From positions 1-64,000 of the forward strand of contig NW_025778828.1 of assembly GCF_021130785.1 (NCBI RefSeq): a DNA stretch of 64,000 nt, in the 5' to 3' direction. This stretch comes from Homalodisca vitripennis (taxonomy: Eukaryota > Arthropoda > Insecta > Hemiptera > Cicadellidae). The position numbers were made by a program, and so were the translations under genes. Shown one piece after another: positions 33,876-44,654 of this stretch (within the stretch, counting starts at the first letter, position 1; each line of letters begins with the position of its first letter). The notes below the pieces were generated by a model, which did not search any database, was not told the origin of the DNA, and saw nothing but the letters and a program-made list of their open reading frames with translations.

Positions 33876-33975
33876 AAACAAATAAAAAAAAACAACAAAA
33901 AACAAAAAAAGTAAAATAAAAATGTTTTTTTTTTTCATTAGTAGGCGGCAATTATTGTTTTCATGTCAGTGTTTT

Positions 33976-33987
33976 GTATATAAGAAA
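33976..33987 (+). promoter_or_regulatory. TATA-like element before the core-protein gene
   Basis: GTATATAAGAAA lies inside the longest open frame (which begins at 33922) and about 10 bp before the ATG at 33997. This, and the Phe-rich junk upstream, favours 33997 as the start. Confidence 0.45.
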
Positions 33988-33996
33988 GCGTATAGA

Positions 33997-34506
33997 ATGG
34001 AAAGTCAGCATAATTATACAGTTCGGCTATCCGAAGCTCAAAAACGTAAGCTTCGTACAGCGTACAAAAGACGGAAACCTACAGTAATCAGATTATCTAA
34101 TGAACAGCTGTCTCACGGAAGTGATCGTATACTTCTTTCTGGAGAGCAACACAAAGCCGTTTCTAGAGCTGTTAAGAACAAAAAAGGTTTACAATTGCTT
34201 CTAAGTTACAACCAACTCGTATCTAATAAACAAGGAGGGTTTTTGAAGGAAATTATGGAAATGGTGGATTCGTCAGTTCCTGGAGGTAAACGCTTCATCT
34301 CTCCATTAATAAGAAGAAAGTTGGCTCCTTTACTGAGAGAAAAATTTATACCTTGGTTAAAGAGTTTAGTCGATGAGGAGTTGGACACCATTATTGAAAA
34401 AGACCCTACGGGTAGAGGGTTGAAACGTCGTATTGGTCGGAAGCTTGATGCATTGTTGTCTGTGAATAAAAAAAAGAGATCTTCCCGCTGTCTCTTGGTG
34501 AAATAG
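33997..34506 (+). CDS. Basic capsid-core-like protein (Polinton pX-like), possibly joined to the protease by frameshift
   Basis: About 169 residues from the preferred ATG at 33997 (the frame is open from 33922). Very basic N terminus (VRLSEAQKRKLRTAYKRRK), a repeated RLS..QLS / LLSYNQL pattern, and PTGRGLKRR near the end. This matches the small, repeat-bearing protein that precedes the protease in many Polintons and resembles adenovirus core or minor proteins. Near the end the frame crosses A AAA AAG (34470-34476). The -1 frame from there runs without a stop into the protease, whereas the 0 frame stops 28 nt later at 34504-34506. A decayed homologue (54240-54700) keeps SYNQLKEL. Confidence 0.7.
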   Translation: MESQHNYTVRLSEAQKRKLRTAYKRRKPTVIRLSNEQLSHGSDRILLSGEQHKAVSRAVKNKKGLQLLLSYNQLVSNKQGGFLKEIMEMVDSSVPGGKRFISPLIRRKLAPLLREKFIPWLKSLVDEELDTIIEKDPTGRGLKRRIGRKLDALLSVNKKKRSSRCLLVK

Positions 34507-34925
34507 AAAAATTAGCAGGTATATTAAACATTAATGAGTTTAGAGGTGTTTTCATGCGACAGTTACTTCCAGACAAACCTACAAATATCGAACGCGGTAT
34601 AGTAAATCTTGGTGACCTTTCATCTGGTGGTACTCACTGGACGTGTTATGTGAAACGTGGTGAAAAGAAATTCTATTTTGATTCATATGGTGATGTCAAT
34701 CCTCCAATAGAAGTAGTCAGGTATTTGGGGCCAAAAGGGTTGGTTTATAACTCAGAGCGTATTCAGGGGTTTGACGATCCTCCTATCTGTGGACATCTGT
34801 GCCTGGAGGTTCTACGACGAGATTCAGCTGGTGAGGACTGGGAACATATTCTTCGTAGTATAAGAAACAATAAAAATGCATGGAAACCGTGGTTTTATTT
34901 TCAACAGATTTGGAGACGAAATTGA
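34476..34925 (+). CDS. Adenain-type cysteine protease (maturation protease)
   Basis: The open frame from the shift site at 34476 includes the normal protease N terminus (ending in FRGVFM); the first ATG in frame is 34554 (123 codons from there). From that ATG: His28 in GGTHWTCY, Asp43 in FYFDSYG, Gln71, and the nucleophile Cys83 in CGHLCLEVL, the adenovirus/C5 peptidase catalytic order. It would cleave capsid precursors during maturation. Starting at 34554 would remove conserved residues, and no TATA-like word precedes it, so expression as a -1 extension of the core-protein frame is plausible. A one-base assembly error in the A8 run is the alternative. Confidence 0.85.
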   Translation, partial: EIFPLSLGEIEKLAGILNINEFRGVFMRQLLPDKPTNIERGIVNLGDLSSGGTHWTCYVKRGEKKFYFDSYGDVNPPIEVVRYLGPKGLVYNSERIQGFDDPPICGHLCLEVLRRDSAGEDWEHILRSIRNNKNAWKPWFYFQQIWRRN

Positions 34926-35340
34926 AATTGGATCAATACCAACTCAACCCAATTCAGACCCTTCTCCTAACGAGATAATTGAGCTTGCAAGTGATGTATC
35001 AAAAGTCTCACAAGATTTATTCGAAGTCAAGAAATTATTGGAATCGCATTTGGTAAAATCGGAAAAAATAATAAATGCGATCGAGATTGTCCCCACTAGT
35101 ACCGTAAATGGTGAAAAGATATGGGGCAGCTTCCTACTGAAAAACCACCAGAGAATTGGTCAAGTGAGCAAAGCAGTGGAGCCATATGATGTGGTTGTCA
35201 AAGTTCAATTGAGTGAATTAGAAGGCAAGATATACATCATGCAGAAAAAATTCAACAACGAAATAAAAAATATATGGAAAGAGGTTTTGAAGACTTCCAT
35301 GATGGTAGCAACTTCATCTAAAACTTGTATAGAATTATAA
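34876..35340 (+). CDS. Coiled-coil protein, possible fibre or minor virion protein
   Basis: 154 codons, overlapping the protease end by 50 bp in the +1 frame. Largely helical and charged: heptad-like stretches at about 33-70 (ELASDVSKVSQDLFEVKKLL) and about 112-145 (VQLSELEGKIYIMQKKF). TATAAGAAA precedes the ATG by about 10 bp. No enzyme motif or membrane segment. Position between protease and penton gene, and a coiled-coil-coding relic at the matching place in the second element, suggest a virion component. The name is not assigned. Confidence 0.6.
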   Translation: MHGNRGFIFNRFGDEIEIGSIPTQPNSDPSPNEIIELASDVSKVSQDLFEVKKLLESHLVKSEKIINAIEIVPTSTVNGEKIWGSFLLKNHQRIGQVSKAVEPYDVVVKVQLSELEGKIYIMQKKFNNEIKNIWKEVLKTSMMVATSSKTCIEL

Positions 35341-35360
35341 GTATATAAAAAACTGCAACC

Positions 35361-36146
35361 ATGCCATTACTCAAACTAACTGGAACTGAGTCTGTACTGA
35401 CTCTCCATCTAGAACACCCCATCCACTTGGATCCAAACGTAGAGTATTATATGGCTCTTGTTGGATTTTACTCTGAGAACAACATATACAACTTGTTGCA
35501 ACATGCAAAAGTCTATTTTTGGGATTTGGAAATACATTTCATTCCGAAACCACTGATACTTCAATGCGGTTACTGGACCATTGAAAAACTTGAAAAGAGT
35601 TTCAGAGATTACATACAATCGTTGAATCTTAGTATAAATTCTGACGATTTCAAGATCTTTAAAGACGGTGACAAAATATCAATTAATTCTCCAATTAAAT
35701 TCTACTTGGATAAAACCGTTAGTGATCTCTTAGGTTTTGAAAAATCTGATGCAACAAACTTACAAAAAGAATCGTCTTACTTCAACTCAAATGAAAATGT
35801 AATTGCATCGAATCCACCGAATCTCAGAGCCGTTGATGTCATCGAGATACACTGCAATATTGTCAACAACAGTCTTGTCAATCATGATGTTCACTCTCAC
35901 AAACATTTGGAGACAGCAATCCTCTACTCCTTTTCCCCTAATGTACCACACGGCTACAAAATATCTCAATCACCTCAAGAAAAACACTACATACCTCTTC
36001 GGAGCGGTTTACGAAAGATTCAACAGATCACAATCACACTTGTAGACCAAAACAACCAACTGCTCCAGAACAACCATGCAAACAACATCGTCTATTTAGA
36101 TCTGATCAGTAAATCACAAACACATACATACTCACAATTGTGGTAA
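35361..36146 (+). CDS. Penton-like minor capsid protein (single jelly-roll)
   Basis: 261 residues, intact. LTLHLEHPIHLDPNVEYYMALVG at the start is a typical opening (the family reads L.L..PI.L....Y...L..F). Further on are CGYWTIEKLEKSF, DLLGF, VDVIEIHCNIV, SFSPNVPHGYKI and ITITLVDQN, the conserved order of Polinton minor capsid proteins, which form pentameric vertices. AAGTATATAAAAAAC lies just upstream. Last gene before the right TIR. A broken homologue is on the + strand at 57178-57860. Confidence 0.88.
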   Translation: MPLLKLTGTESVLTLHLEHPIHLDPNVEYYMALVGFYSENNIYNLLQHAKVYFWDLEIHFIPKPLILQCGYWTIEKLEKSFRDYIQSLNLSINSDDFKIFKDGDKISINSPIKFYLDKTVSDLLGFEKSDATNLQKESSYFNSNENVIASNPPNLRAVDVIEIHCNIVNNSLVNHDVHSHKHLETAILYSFSPNVPHGYKISQSPQEKHYIPLRSGLRKIQQITITLVDQNNQLLQNNHANNIVYLDLISKSQTHTYSQLW

Positions 36147-36151
36147 ATAAA

Positions 36152-36427
36152 AACGCGTGGTGGCGGTGGCGGGACAGCGATGACATGCGTGGTGATTCGC
36201 GCGGCGCGGTTCTGACTACCCGTACTCACACTCTTAGTCGCTCTCTAAAAAATTGCGGTGGCGGGACAGCGATGACATGCGTGGTGATTCGCGCGGCGCG
36301 GTTCTGACTACCCGTACTCACACTCTTAGTCGCTCTCTAAAAATTCTGTCCCAGATTCGGTCTCACACGGTTTGTCCCAGAACCGGTCTCGGGTGCTCTG
36401 TCCCAGCAACGGCCAAAGTATACTACT
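36152..36427 (-). repeat. Right terminal inverted repeat (276 bp)
   Basis: Mirror of 23107-23382 including the 92-bp duplication and even the A5/A6 length difference between the two copies. Starts 5 bp after the penton stop codon. Confidence 0.93.
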
Positions 36428-36433
36428 GATAGA
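36428..36433. repeat. Right 6-bp target-site duplication
   Basis: GATAGA, identical to 23101-23106. Confidence 0.93.
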
Positions 36434-37101
36434 TGTTAAATTACTTTCACCTATCGAGTTTAGGCAATTGTAGTAATTGTCTGGTAGTGGGTGTTAGTGC
36501 ATAAATTTAGAAATTATTAATCCATCAAACAGTTTTTAAATAAAATTAAGCGTTTTGAAATTCTGCCTCCCCCTAGTGAATTATATTCTATTTACGTTAA
36601 CACGATTTCTGATCTTCTCATAGTAGTAAATAGTGTCAGTCTTTACCTTAAGCATGGTACGTCAGTGGTAGTATACGGGATATAACAGATTCCGCGTTGA
36701 GAAATAGATGATGTCCGTGAAAATATTAATGATAAAATCATGAATACATAATGGTGTAATGTTTAAGCATTTAACTGTATTTATTAGGAATATGAATCCA
36801 AATATGAATGGGTAAATAATATAAAAAAATAGCTCTTACTTGTAGTTTTGCAGTGTCCAACGTATGAATAGAATATTAACATGTTAGTTAGCGCTATAAA
36901 TATGTATATCGATCAGATGTTTTTTCTTTTTAATATTTACGGTTCATGTAATCCAACCTTACGCATCGTGAGTACAGTAATTAGTGTCAATTTCTTTATC
37001 AATGTTCAACAAATGAATCTTTATGTCATTTAGTTAGTAAGATAGGAAAGGAACATAAGAAAACACTAGGTGCGATTAAATTTGATCACGTGACTTTGCA
37101 G
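36434..37101 (+). other. Beat intron, part right of the Polinton
   Basis: AT-rich, no repeat or RNA recognised; ends in the acceptor TTTGCAG. Confidence 0.75.
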
Positions 37102-37238
37102 ATCTCACGATCCAATGAATCTCACGTGACGCTGAAGGACCTCACTCTGTCCAGCAGTGGACGTTATAGATGTGAGGTGTCGGCAGAGGCAACCCTCCTT
37201 CCAAACAGTCTCAGACCATGGGGATATGCTCACTGTCG
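37102..37238 (+). CDS. beat-family Ig protein, exon encoding end of first Ig domain; contains a one-base offset
   Basis: Acceptor AG at 37100-37101, donor GTAAGT at 37239. Enters in phase 0 as required by the previous exon. Encodes SNESHVTLKDLTLSSSGRYRCEVSAEA, with the DxGxYxC-type Ig signature. After that the conserved continuation (QTVSDHGDMLTV) is found one base out of frame, at about 37191-37200 (CCCTCCTT). The exon is 137 bp, and the next exon's phase requires 136. So there is one extra base here, real or from assembly. Confidence 0.85.
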
Positions 37239-40200
37239 GTAAGTTATCTTACTAACTCGGCATTTACTTAAAGTAGTCTTTCCAGTTCCTTGGTTTTCAA
37301 TAGAGTGGATAAATCCTTTTATGAAAACATTGCTGGTTGAGCACATTTGAAAAATTACTCCAGAACATACATAGGCAAAAAAATGTTCACTGCCAGAATT
37401 TAGTCATACGCAAAGGACGATGGATGTTCAATTACTTCTGCCTACTTGTTGGCAGTGTACTTACGGAAAGTGTTTAATAGATATACAACTGCAATTCTCT
37501 GAATAGTCACAGTTTATTAATACATTGTTCCAGTAAAGAGCAATTCCAGCATACTTGAAATCCTACCTATATTTTATCGTCAGAATATGACTTTATACTT
37601 ATGTACCAACCAACCAAACAGATGGGATTGCTATGGATTGCAGAGTAGTGATTATTCATTGTGGTAGTGATTATTCCTCTATCAATTTGAAGCATTACAA
37701 TACAATCACAACACATAACCTGGCTATGATGGGAAGGGTTGATTCAATGTGAATTTTTAGTTCAATTGTATATCTGACACAAAAAGACTAGACCATCTAG
37801 ATTTCATTATATATTTATAATTTGAATTCTGCGTGTCTCTGTTGTCAAAAACTATATAAAGAGTTAATTTAGGGCTTCATCACCGTCTTTTTCTATCAAC
37901 GAGATTTTCTCCAGATTCCAGGACTCAAGTCTGTGATAGCGTCAGATTCTGGAAATTTTTATAATTTTATTTGCGCGTGTGAATTTCAAACCACAGACAA
38001 TCAAAACCTACCCGTCAGGAATATCACTGAGCTTTGAAAGAGGACTAGGACCAGAGTTAATAGCAGATTTCACTAATGTTGAGCTAGATAGATTCAACAA
38101 ATGGTAGTATTAGACGTAGCCATTTAAAAATGGCTGTTAAAAAATTTTTCCAATGAGACGTTTTAATTTTTCTGTTGTCACAAATTCTGATTAGTATTAA
38201 ATGTTTGTACTATCAAAACATCAAATTAATCACAATATATATCTTGCAGGAGTCCTTAACGAAAGCAATTGGTTTAAAAAACACTAAACAAATTTTCTTT
38301 TTTTCACCATTTCATTATTGTTGTCAACAATACAAGAGTCACTCGACACGAAGCAATCAAGTAACAGAGATCAAGTAATGTTTCTTCAGTCGCAAAGTTA
38401 CTTGACCATTGCTTCGTCATTGCCATTCAATTGTGCAAGCACGAAAATACGTAAAACTGAATATTCTTCTTTAGAATAACTTGAATTTTTATGCACTGCT
38501 GTCGAGTTGCCTTCTTTATTTTTCTGTGTTATGGGTTTTAAAGGCTAGAGTTGAATGCCCAACAAGAAACCTTGCGGTAATCACCTAAATGTACTTCGGT
38601 CCTTGATTTTAGTTTTTTTTTCCTAAACAAGTTTTATTCCTAACTAGCTGTTATCGGCGGCTTCACACGCAATTTTCAAATACCAGTAAAATACTGGTCA
38701 AATACTAGTAAAAGCACTTATGATGTAATATGATGGAGTACTAAGCAATGTGTCAGACGTAGTAGGCGTATGTCAGGTATATATTATTTAAGAGTTCATA
38801 GTTAAGAGTATCAGAGATTAACCTTACTAATACAATGTTTTTTTTGCGTTTGCAAGCATTTCTGATTAAACTGTATTACATTTACAACGTCATAGCTGAC
38901 TCTTCCTTGGTACCCCGTTTAAGAAAATACAAATACACAGATCTCTTATACCTACTTCGGCCAAAAAGCGTTTAATTAAAGCTCTTTATCGTATACTTCC
39001 AGTATAATATATTTCTAGTACCGTAGTAAAGTTTGCCTCATAATAATTGCGAAATTGTTATTTTGTGGGGTTTTGCTTTCATAGGTAAAATATTCAACCG
39101 ATTGTTCTACAATTTTGGTACAACTTGGTCTGCATTGTTACACACTCTGGTATGAATATTGGACTATTCTTATTTAGAAAATCCCTCTGGACCACGCCCC
39201 ACTGGCAGTGGGTAACTGTTAGTAATGCAGATATAAAAGGCAAGGTAGTCTAAATTTATGTGTACTTTTAAAGAATATTATTAAACCTATCTTTGTTGAT
39301 AATGTTATGACACTACCTTTGTTGTGTTTTGATGAATTACGCATCTCAGATCTGATACACATATGTGTATTTTTCTTGATCGGGAATAAGTGAGAATTAA
39401 TGTATTTTACTAAAAAGTACGAAGACCTAATGAAATAGCAATGGCCATAAATATGTAATTTTTTTACATATTTTCTTGATCGAGGCAAGGAGGCAAACTG
39501 AAATTTGTGTCGCAAATACAATTCACTCGAATCAGAAGAGAATCCTACAGGTGCAAACACTATGAAACTGCGTGCAAAGTCGCGGGTAACTGCTAGCACT
39601 TTAGCAAATTTAAGCATAAACAGATGTGTTTAGCCAATATTTAAACTTTACTTGATAGTTTCAACATCCGTTTAGTGTCAGTTAAGTATGGATTATAAAA
39701 CTCAACTCCTTTTTTTAAATATTTATATTTATATAAACCTTCCATGGATTCAAAAAAATTATTTACAAAATAATTACCCTAATTGGTCCAGGCGTTCGTA
39801 ATCTTGACGCTTAGCAACATATTCTCTGTTTAATTTTTTATCTATAAGGCTTTTTTTGGGAAGATCCAAATCTATATCAATACCAATTTTAAATTATCCA
39901 AAAGATAAAAGTTTACCCGTATTATAATTGTCTTAAATTAGTAATAATGATTTAAAACTATAAAACGTCGGTAATATTTCTTCGTATAATAATAATCCTT
40001 TATGATATTAAAAGCTTTAAAAACAACTTCGGAGTCAGGAAACACCTGTTCCATAAAAATTATAGCTCGTAAACAACCGCCATTGACGAGCGTGAAGCCC
40101 CGGAAAGGCAGACGGTGGTTAGCGGTGGCTGTGTCTCTATTAGGGGTGCCGACCTTGCTATTAGGGGATGATGGATGAGACATCTCTCGCGATAACCCTT

Positions 40201-40573
40201 TCTGCTTCTCCTCTACGCCATTATATAATCAATATCTGGCACCTCATATACGAATTGCTAATATAGTGTCCGCTGACGCCTTATCTTCACACCGCAACGT
40301 ATTTCCTTGTCTTCTCTGAGAAAATGTAAAGGGATACTATTACGTGAGCTCAGCCTGCTTTCCAAAGCGAGCCAAGTTTTTATACTTCTATTATACTTAT
40401 TTTAGAGTCTACTAAGGGAGTTCTAACAAAGTTATGAAATTTTACTTTAAAGAACAACATTTTAGAAGTATTTGCAATTTCTGTGAAAAAGTCCTTCTCT
40501 AACTTCATTGCACTTCCTAAAACGTTGTATCATCATGCGTTTTATAACTTGATATATTCTCTTCGTCTACATC
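37239..40573 (+). other. Beat intron 2 (left part), nothing recognised
   Basis: AT-rich; no coding, RNA or repeat structure accepted. Confidence 0.6.
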
Positions 40574-41070
40574 ATTGAGGATGAATTTGTGATTAGGGCC
40601 GTCAAATTATGACTTTTTCACAGGGCGATGTAGGGTAATATCAAATTTGCTCTTAGAACAAATTAAACGTTATTGGTATGTGGTCATATACAATTACAAT
40701 TGAGGGTGAATTTGTGATTAGACCGTTAAATTATGACTTTTTTACAGGGTTATTTAGACTAAATTAATTCAAAATTTGCTCTTAGGGCAAATTAAGAGGA
40801 TAAAACTATGCGTATATACTCATATAAAATATACAGTTGAGGGTGAATGTGTGATTGGAACGTCAATTCATGATTTTTTATAGGGTTATATAGGTTACAT
40901 TATTTAAAAAGTTGCTCTAAGAAGAAATAAGAGGATAAAATTATGTGTATATGTGCATATGATATGTAAAATTGAGGTTGAATTTATGATTGAAACGTCA
41001 AATCATGAATTTTTCATGGGGTGATGTAGGTAAAATAATTTCAAAAGTTGTTCGTAAAATCAGATTTATT
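40574..41070. repeat. Four-copy tandem repeat, 125-137 bp unit
   Basis: Units start at about 40574, 40699, 40836 and 40971, each with TTGAGG.TGAAT.TGTGATT, then CGTCAAAT, GGGTTAT.TAGG, TTGCTCT and AAATTAAGAGGATAAAA. Diverged copies inside the second beat intron; no coding potential. Confidence 0.8.
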
Positions 41071-44020
41071 TTTAACTAACCAAATGTTCTATTTTACCAC
41101 TTAGAACTTTTTAAAAGATTGTTTAGTAATAAATCAATAAAATTGTACTCCTCTAAACAAATAACCGTAATTTTTCAAACATAGGTAAAATTACAATGGG
41201 CCGTTATTTATCTAAATATAATTAAGTACCAGGAATTAGTTCATAAATTAGGGTGCTGTATGCAGCCCCCTCAGTAAGGCAAATTTCAGGTATATATTTC
41301 TCTTCTGTAGAATAAAATAAATACCTTAAAGCTAGAAAATAAAATAAATGTTTGTTAAATTTGCAGAAAGAAAGTTCTAGACCTGAATACCAAGTCTAAA
41401 TACATTAGATGTACATTCATGTCTATCACTCTCATTTAGCGCTGTTAACAATAAAAGATGTATGCTATGTATGCTACATTTTTGCGTTCCATTACTACTA
41501 TAAATAAATAACGGTTTTTGGTAATTTTTATATTAGTCCATTTTAATATATAATCCAAAAATATAACAATCGTTATCCCTCACATACATTGGATGTTATT
41601 TTTTATTTAATGACATTTAAGTCAAGATATTTAGATATTGAGCTCTTTATAGAGAATTATTCATATATTTTTATTTTTATGTATATGCTTAGGCGAATAA
41701 GAGTAATAGTTATGAAAATATTTATTTCACTCTGCCCACAAAATACCACTATGCTATATTACCATATAATTTCCTCAAAATAATTAAATATTTGCTGTCG
41801 ATTTGACATGTATTTGATTATTTATTAGGTATTCCTTCACTAAATCAAAATACAATGAATAGTTAGTTAATATAATATGCTAATATTAAATTACCAAAAA
41901 CTTTATACTCCACAGTGTGGTAAATTTTTGAAAATTATTTGACACGATTCTGAATTTTTGAATTAAACTGAAATTTTAGTCTTTAGGTGTCTACTTTCTC
42001 TATAATTACCAAGTTTCCTACAGCCTGATTTTACCTGCATGTTTTAATAAATCCTCTCTGATTTTAAAATTTGATTTAGGTTTATTATTTATTTTGTCTT
42101 ACTCTATTAATTCCCTAATAGGTAATAGAATATTCTAAACTAATGTATGTGTTAAATATGTATTATATTTTGCCATAAATCTTTGAAACTTTATTGGATA
42201 TGTTTTATTTATATATAAACTATTTTGGTAACTTATGCGAAAATTAAAATGTTAAAATTTGTATTATTTCTTGATTCACAAAACATTTTTCGTCTCACAA
42301 ATTCAAATGCACATCATATAAAAATCACTTTTGACTATTTCGCAATTTCTTTTATTGTTTATTACAAGTGTATGGTAACCAAAATCACTTAAATAAGTAG
42401 CATATTTTAACAAGTTTTACAAAACCATATGTTTCAAAAAATATTTTATAAATATAAGTACACTAACATTAAAGTAGTCAAAGTATTTCATGCATTTAAA
42501 TAATCTTCTTATATTGAAATTAAATATTTAATAACCATACAGTAGCATTTACCGTTCATAGATTATTCTATAAAACTATAAGATTAGATTTCCCCGGTGA
42601 AAATAGGTTAAGAAATGCGGAAATTAAATGTAATCTTGACTTACTAACTATACCCTCTGTCTGTCTCTCATCATTTATAGGGAAGAAATCATATTTTTAA
42701 GTTAAATAAAGATACAAAACATACTTTGAAAAAAGAATTTTTTGTTTAATTGAGATTTGTTTTTGAAAAAAAGTTAGAAAAATTAATTCTCAGAAATATG
42801 GTGGTCTGAGCGTATACAATATACATACAGTATTTTTCAAAATATAGATAACATAAAATGAAATTTGTTATTGCCTTATTGCACGTTGCGATTTTTCACA
42901 AGTAATGTTGTTATTCAAGGATTTTAAATTTTATATCGCTACCAAGATATTGCATATTGTACATATATATTTCTATGTATATGTTTTTATGTATATGAAA
43001 TATTTTTATGACTTAAACAAAATTGCTCGAAAATATCGTGTTTGTTTCGTTGTTCTATGAGGAATGAACTTACATCAGTATTTCGTTACCTACATTTGTA
43101 AAGTTGTCAATATTTAGCAGAAAGATACTCCGATATTAATATTTTACTCCTCGGAGTACTCAAAGATGAGACGTTTCATTAGTGGTCGATTAAAACGAGC
43201 ACTCCCAGTAAATAATGACGGATATAAAATATCGACTGAGATAAGTTATGAGTTCATTCTTCAATGCCCAAGCTCTCATAGAAATTGCAAATACAAGCCG
43301 AGAGGTTTTTTATTACAGCTCTCCCTCACTAACTCACAATAACTCACCTCAAACTCAGCCGCAATCAAAGGCCGTTATAGACTCGATATGCTGTGAACCT
43401 GAATATATTTAACAGTTTATCGGTAATTCCAGTTTTATTAAACGTTTTTAGTTTACAATTCTAACTATTTATTGCTATGGGGAATCGTTATGATATTTCA
43501 TGTAATTTATTGCCCTATGGAAAATGGATGTATGTGAGTGTCCTTTCACTGTTATATACATATGATTTATGTTTAAGTAAAAAAATCTTGAAAATGGTAG
43601 TTAAGGATCCTGCCAAATTAATATTTAATTATTGTTCACTAATAGCATATCAGTCATTTATATACTGTTTTTTTTACATATTTGTTATAAAGATTTTGCC
43701 TCTGAATAAACACCTACCAGTATGTTAATATTTTATTGTGATTTATGATAATGGGAGGGGATTAAAGGTTGTACGTTTTTCATCGAACACTTTTTCTCAA
43801 TTTGACCGGTTATAAAGATTAAAGGTAGATTAAAATTAAGATGCACAAATGTATATATTTAATTTCTTAATTAGACGAAAACAAAGCGGGTAGATTAAAA
43901 AGATCACTGCCGTCTTAGTTGATGATTGCTAATGTTTTAAAAATGGCCGTTAGTCTATAAGATAATCTACCTTCTTTGCTTTTTTTATAATCAATCTGAT
44001 TTAAAGCTAAACAAATGTCG
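41071..44020 (+). other. Beat intron 2 (right part), nothing recognised
   Basis: AT-rich DNA with short spurious frames (41589-41783, 43477-43728); no domain or splice context. Confidence 0.6.
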
Positions 44021-44290
44021 TAAAAGAGGATTTTTCGGGACATTTGGCATTGTTCAGTGATACAGAAAAAAGTAACACTACGTTTCGGGATCTGCAATTT
44101 GATTTCTTCTTCGAGTTAATAACTAACCTAAGACATAATTACAAACTACGTTAAAATAAAGCCGAAAATACCAGATAATTGTGACGCGTAAGTCAGGAAT
44201 CACAACCACCATGTTGTGTGTCAACTTCACTAACTAAAAAACATTTTCGTATGACTGAAATATGGCAAATGTCCGGAAAAATCCCTTTCC
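44021..44290. mobile_element. Inverted fragment pair, probably Penelope-like
   Basis: The minus strand of 44021-44110 and the plus strand of 44250-44290 share GGCAAATGTCC.GAAAAATCC. The minus arm also has GATCCCGAAACGTAGTG preceded by a degraded helix, resembling the hammerhead-bearing termini of Penelope-like elements. Weaker than the pair at 21.7-22.3 kb. Confidence 0.35.
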
Positions 44291-44484
44291 TTCACAATCC
44301 TTCTATCGTCCAAAAAAACTTCTAATCTAAATATGTAATTTCTAGCATAAATCATAATAGACACATAGGAAAGAATACCAATCAGTCCCGTGGTTTTCAT
44401 AGTGAATTGAGTGTTATTAAAAACTATGAAGATCAAATTATATATAATTTTGTACTGAATTATAATTTGTACTTTTGCCCACAG

Positions 44485-44618
44485 CTCTACCAGAGGAGGG
44501 GCCACGCATTACAGGAGGGAAGCCAAGGTACCAGGTCGGGGACACCGTGAGGGTCAACTGTACCTCTGGCAGTTCCAAGCCTGCAGCCTCCCTCATGTGG
44601 TTCATCAACGGGGAACAG
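44485..44618 (+). CDS. beat-family Ig protein, exon for first half of second Ig domain
   Basis: Acceptor CCCACAG ending 44484, donor GT at 44619. With one base from the previous exon it encodes ALPEEGPRITGGKPRYQVGD, then VRVNCTSGSSKPAASL and MWFINGE. The TGG..RYQ.GD...NCTSG.SKPAA...W.INGE pattern is highly typical of beat proteins. Leaves in phase 0. No internal break. Confidence 0.9.
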
Positions 44619-44654
44619 GTTTGTGTGAAACACATGAACAATCTCTCCGTAAAT

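Larger units (their letters stand above)
23107..36427 (+). mobile_element. Complete Polinton/Maverick (endogenous adintovirus-like) element, 13,321 bp
   Basis: Bounded by 276-bp terminal inverted repeats beginning AG, and by exact 6-bp duplications. All genes point +: retroviral-type integrase, zinc-finger and protein-primed type B DNA polymerase, packaging ATPase, PLA2/DUF8207 protein, major capsid candidate, capsid-core-like protein, adenain-type protease, coiled-coil protein and penton-like protein. This is the full Polinton replication and virion gene set. Size is at the small end of the usual 15-20 kb. Near-identical TIRs and a perfect duplication suggest recent insertion, though replication could homogenise TIRs. 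Frame offsets at 25730, 27054, 28943 and 34468 are discussed under the genes. It sits in sense orientation inside an intron of the beat gene. Confidence 0.95.
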
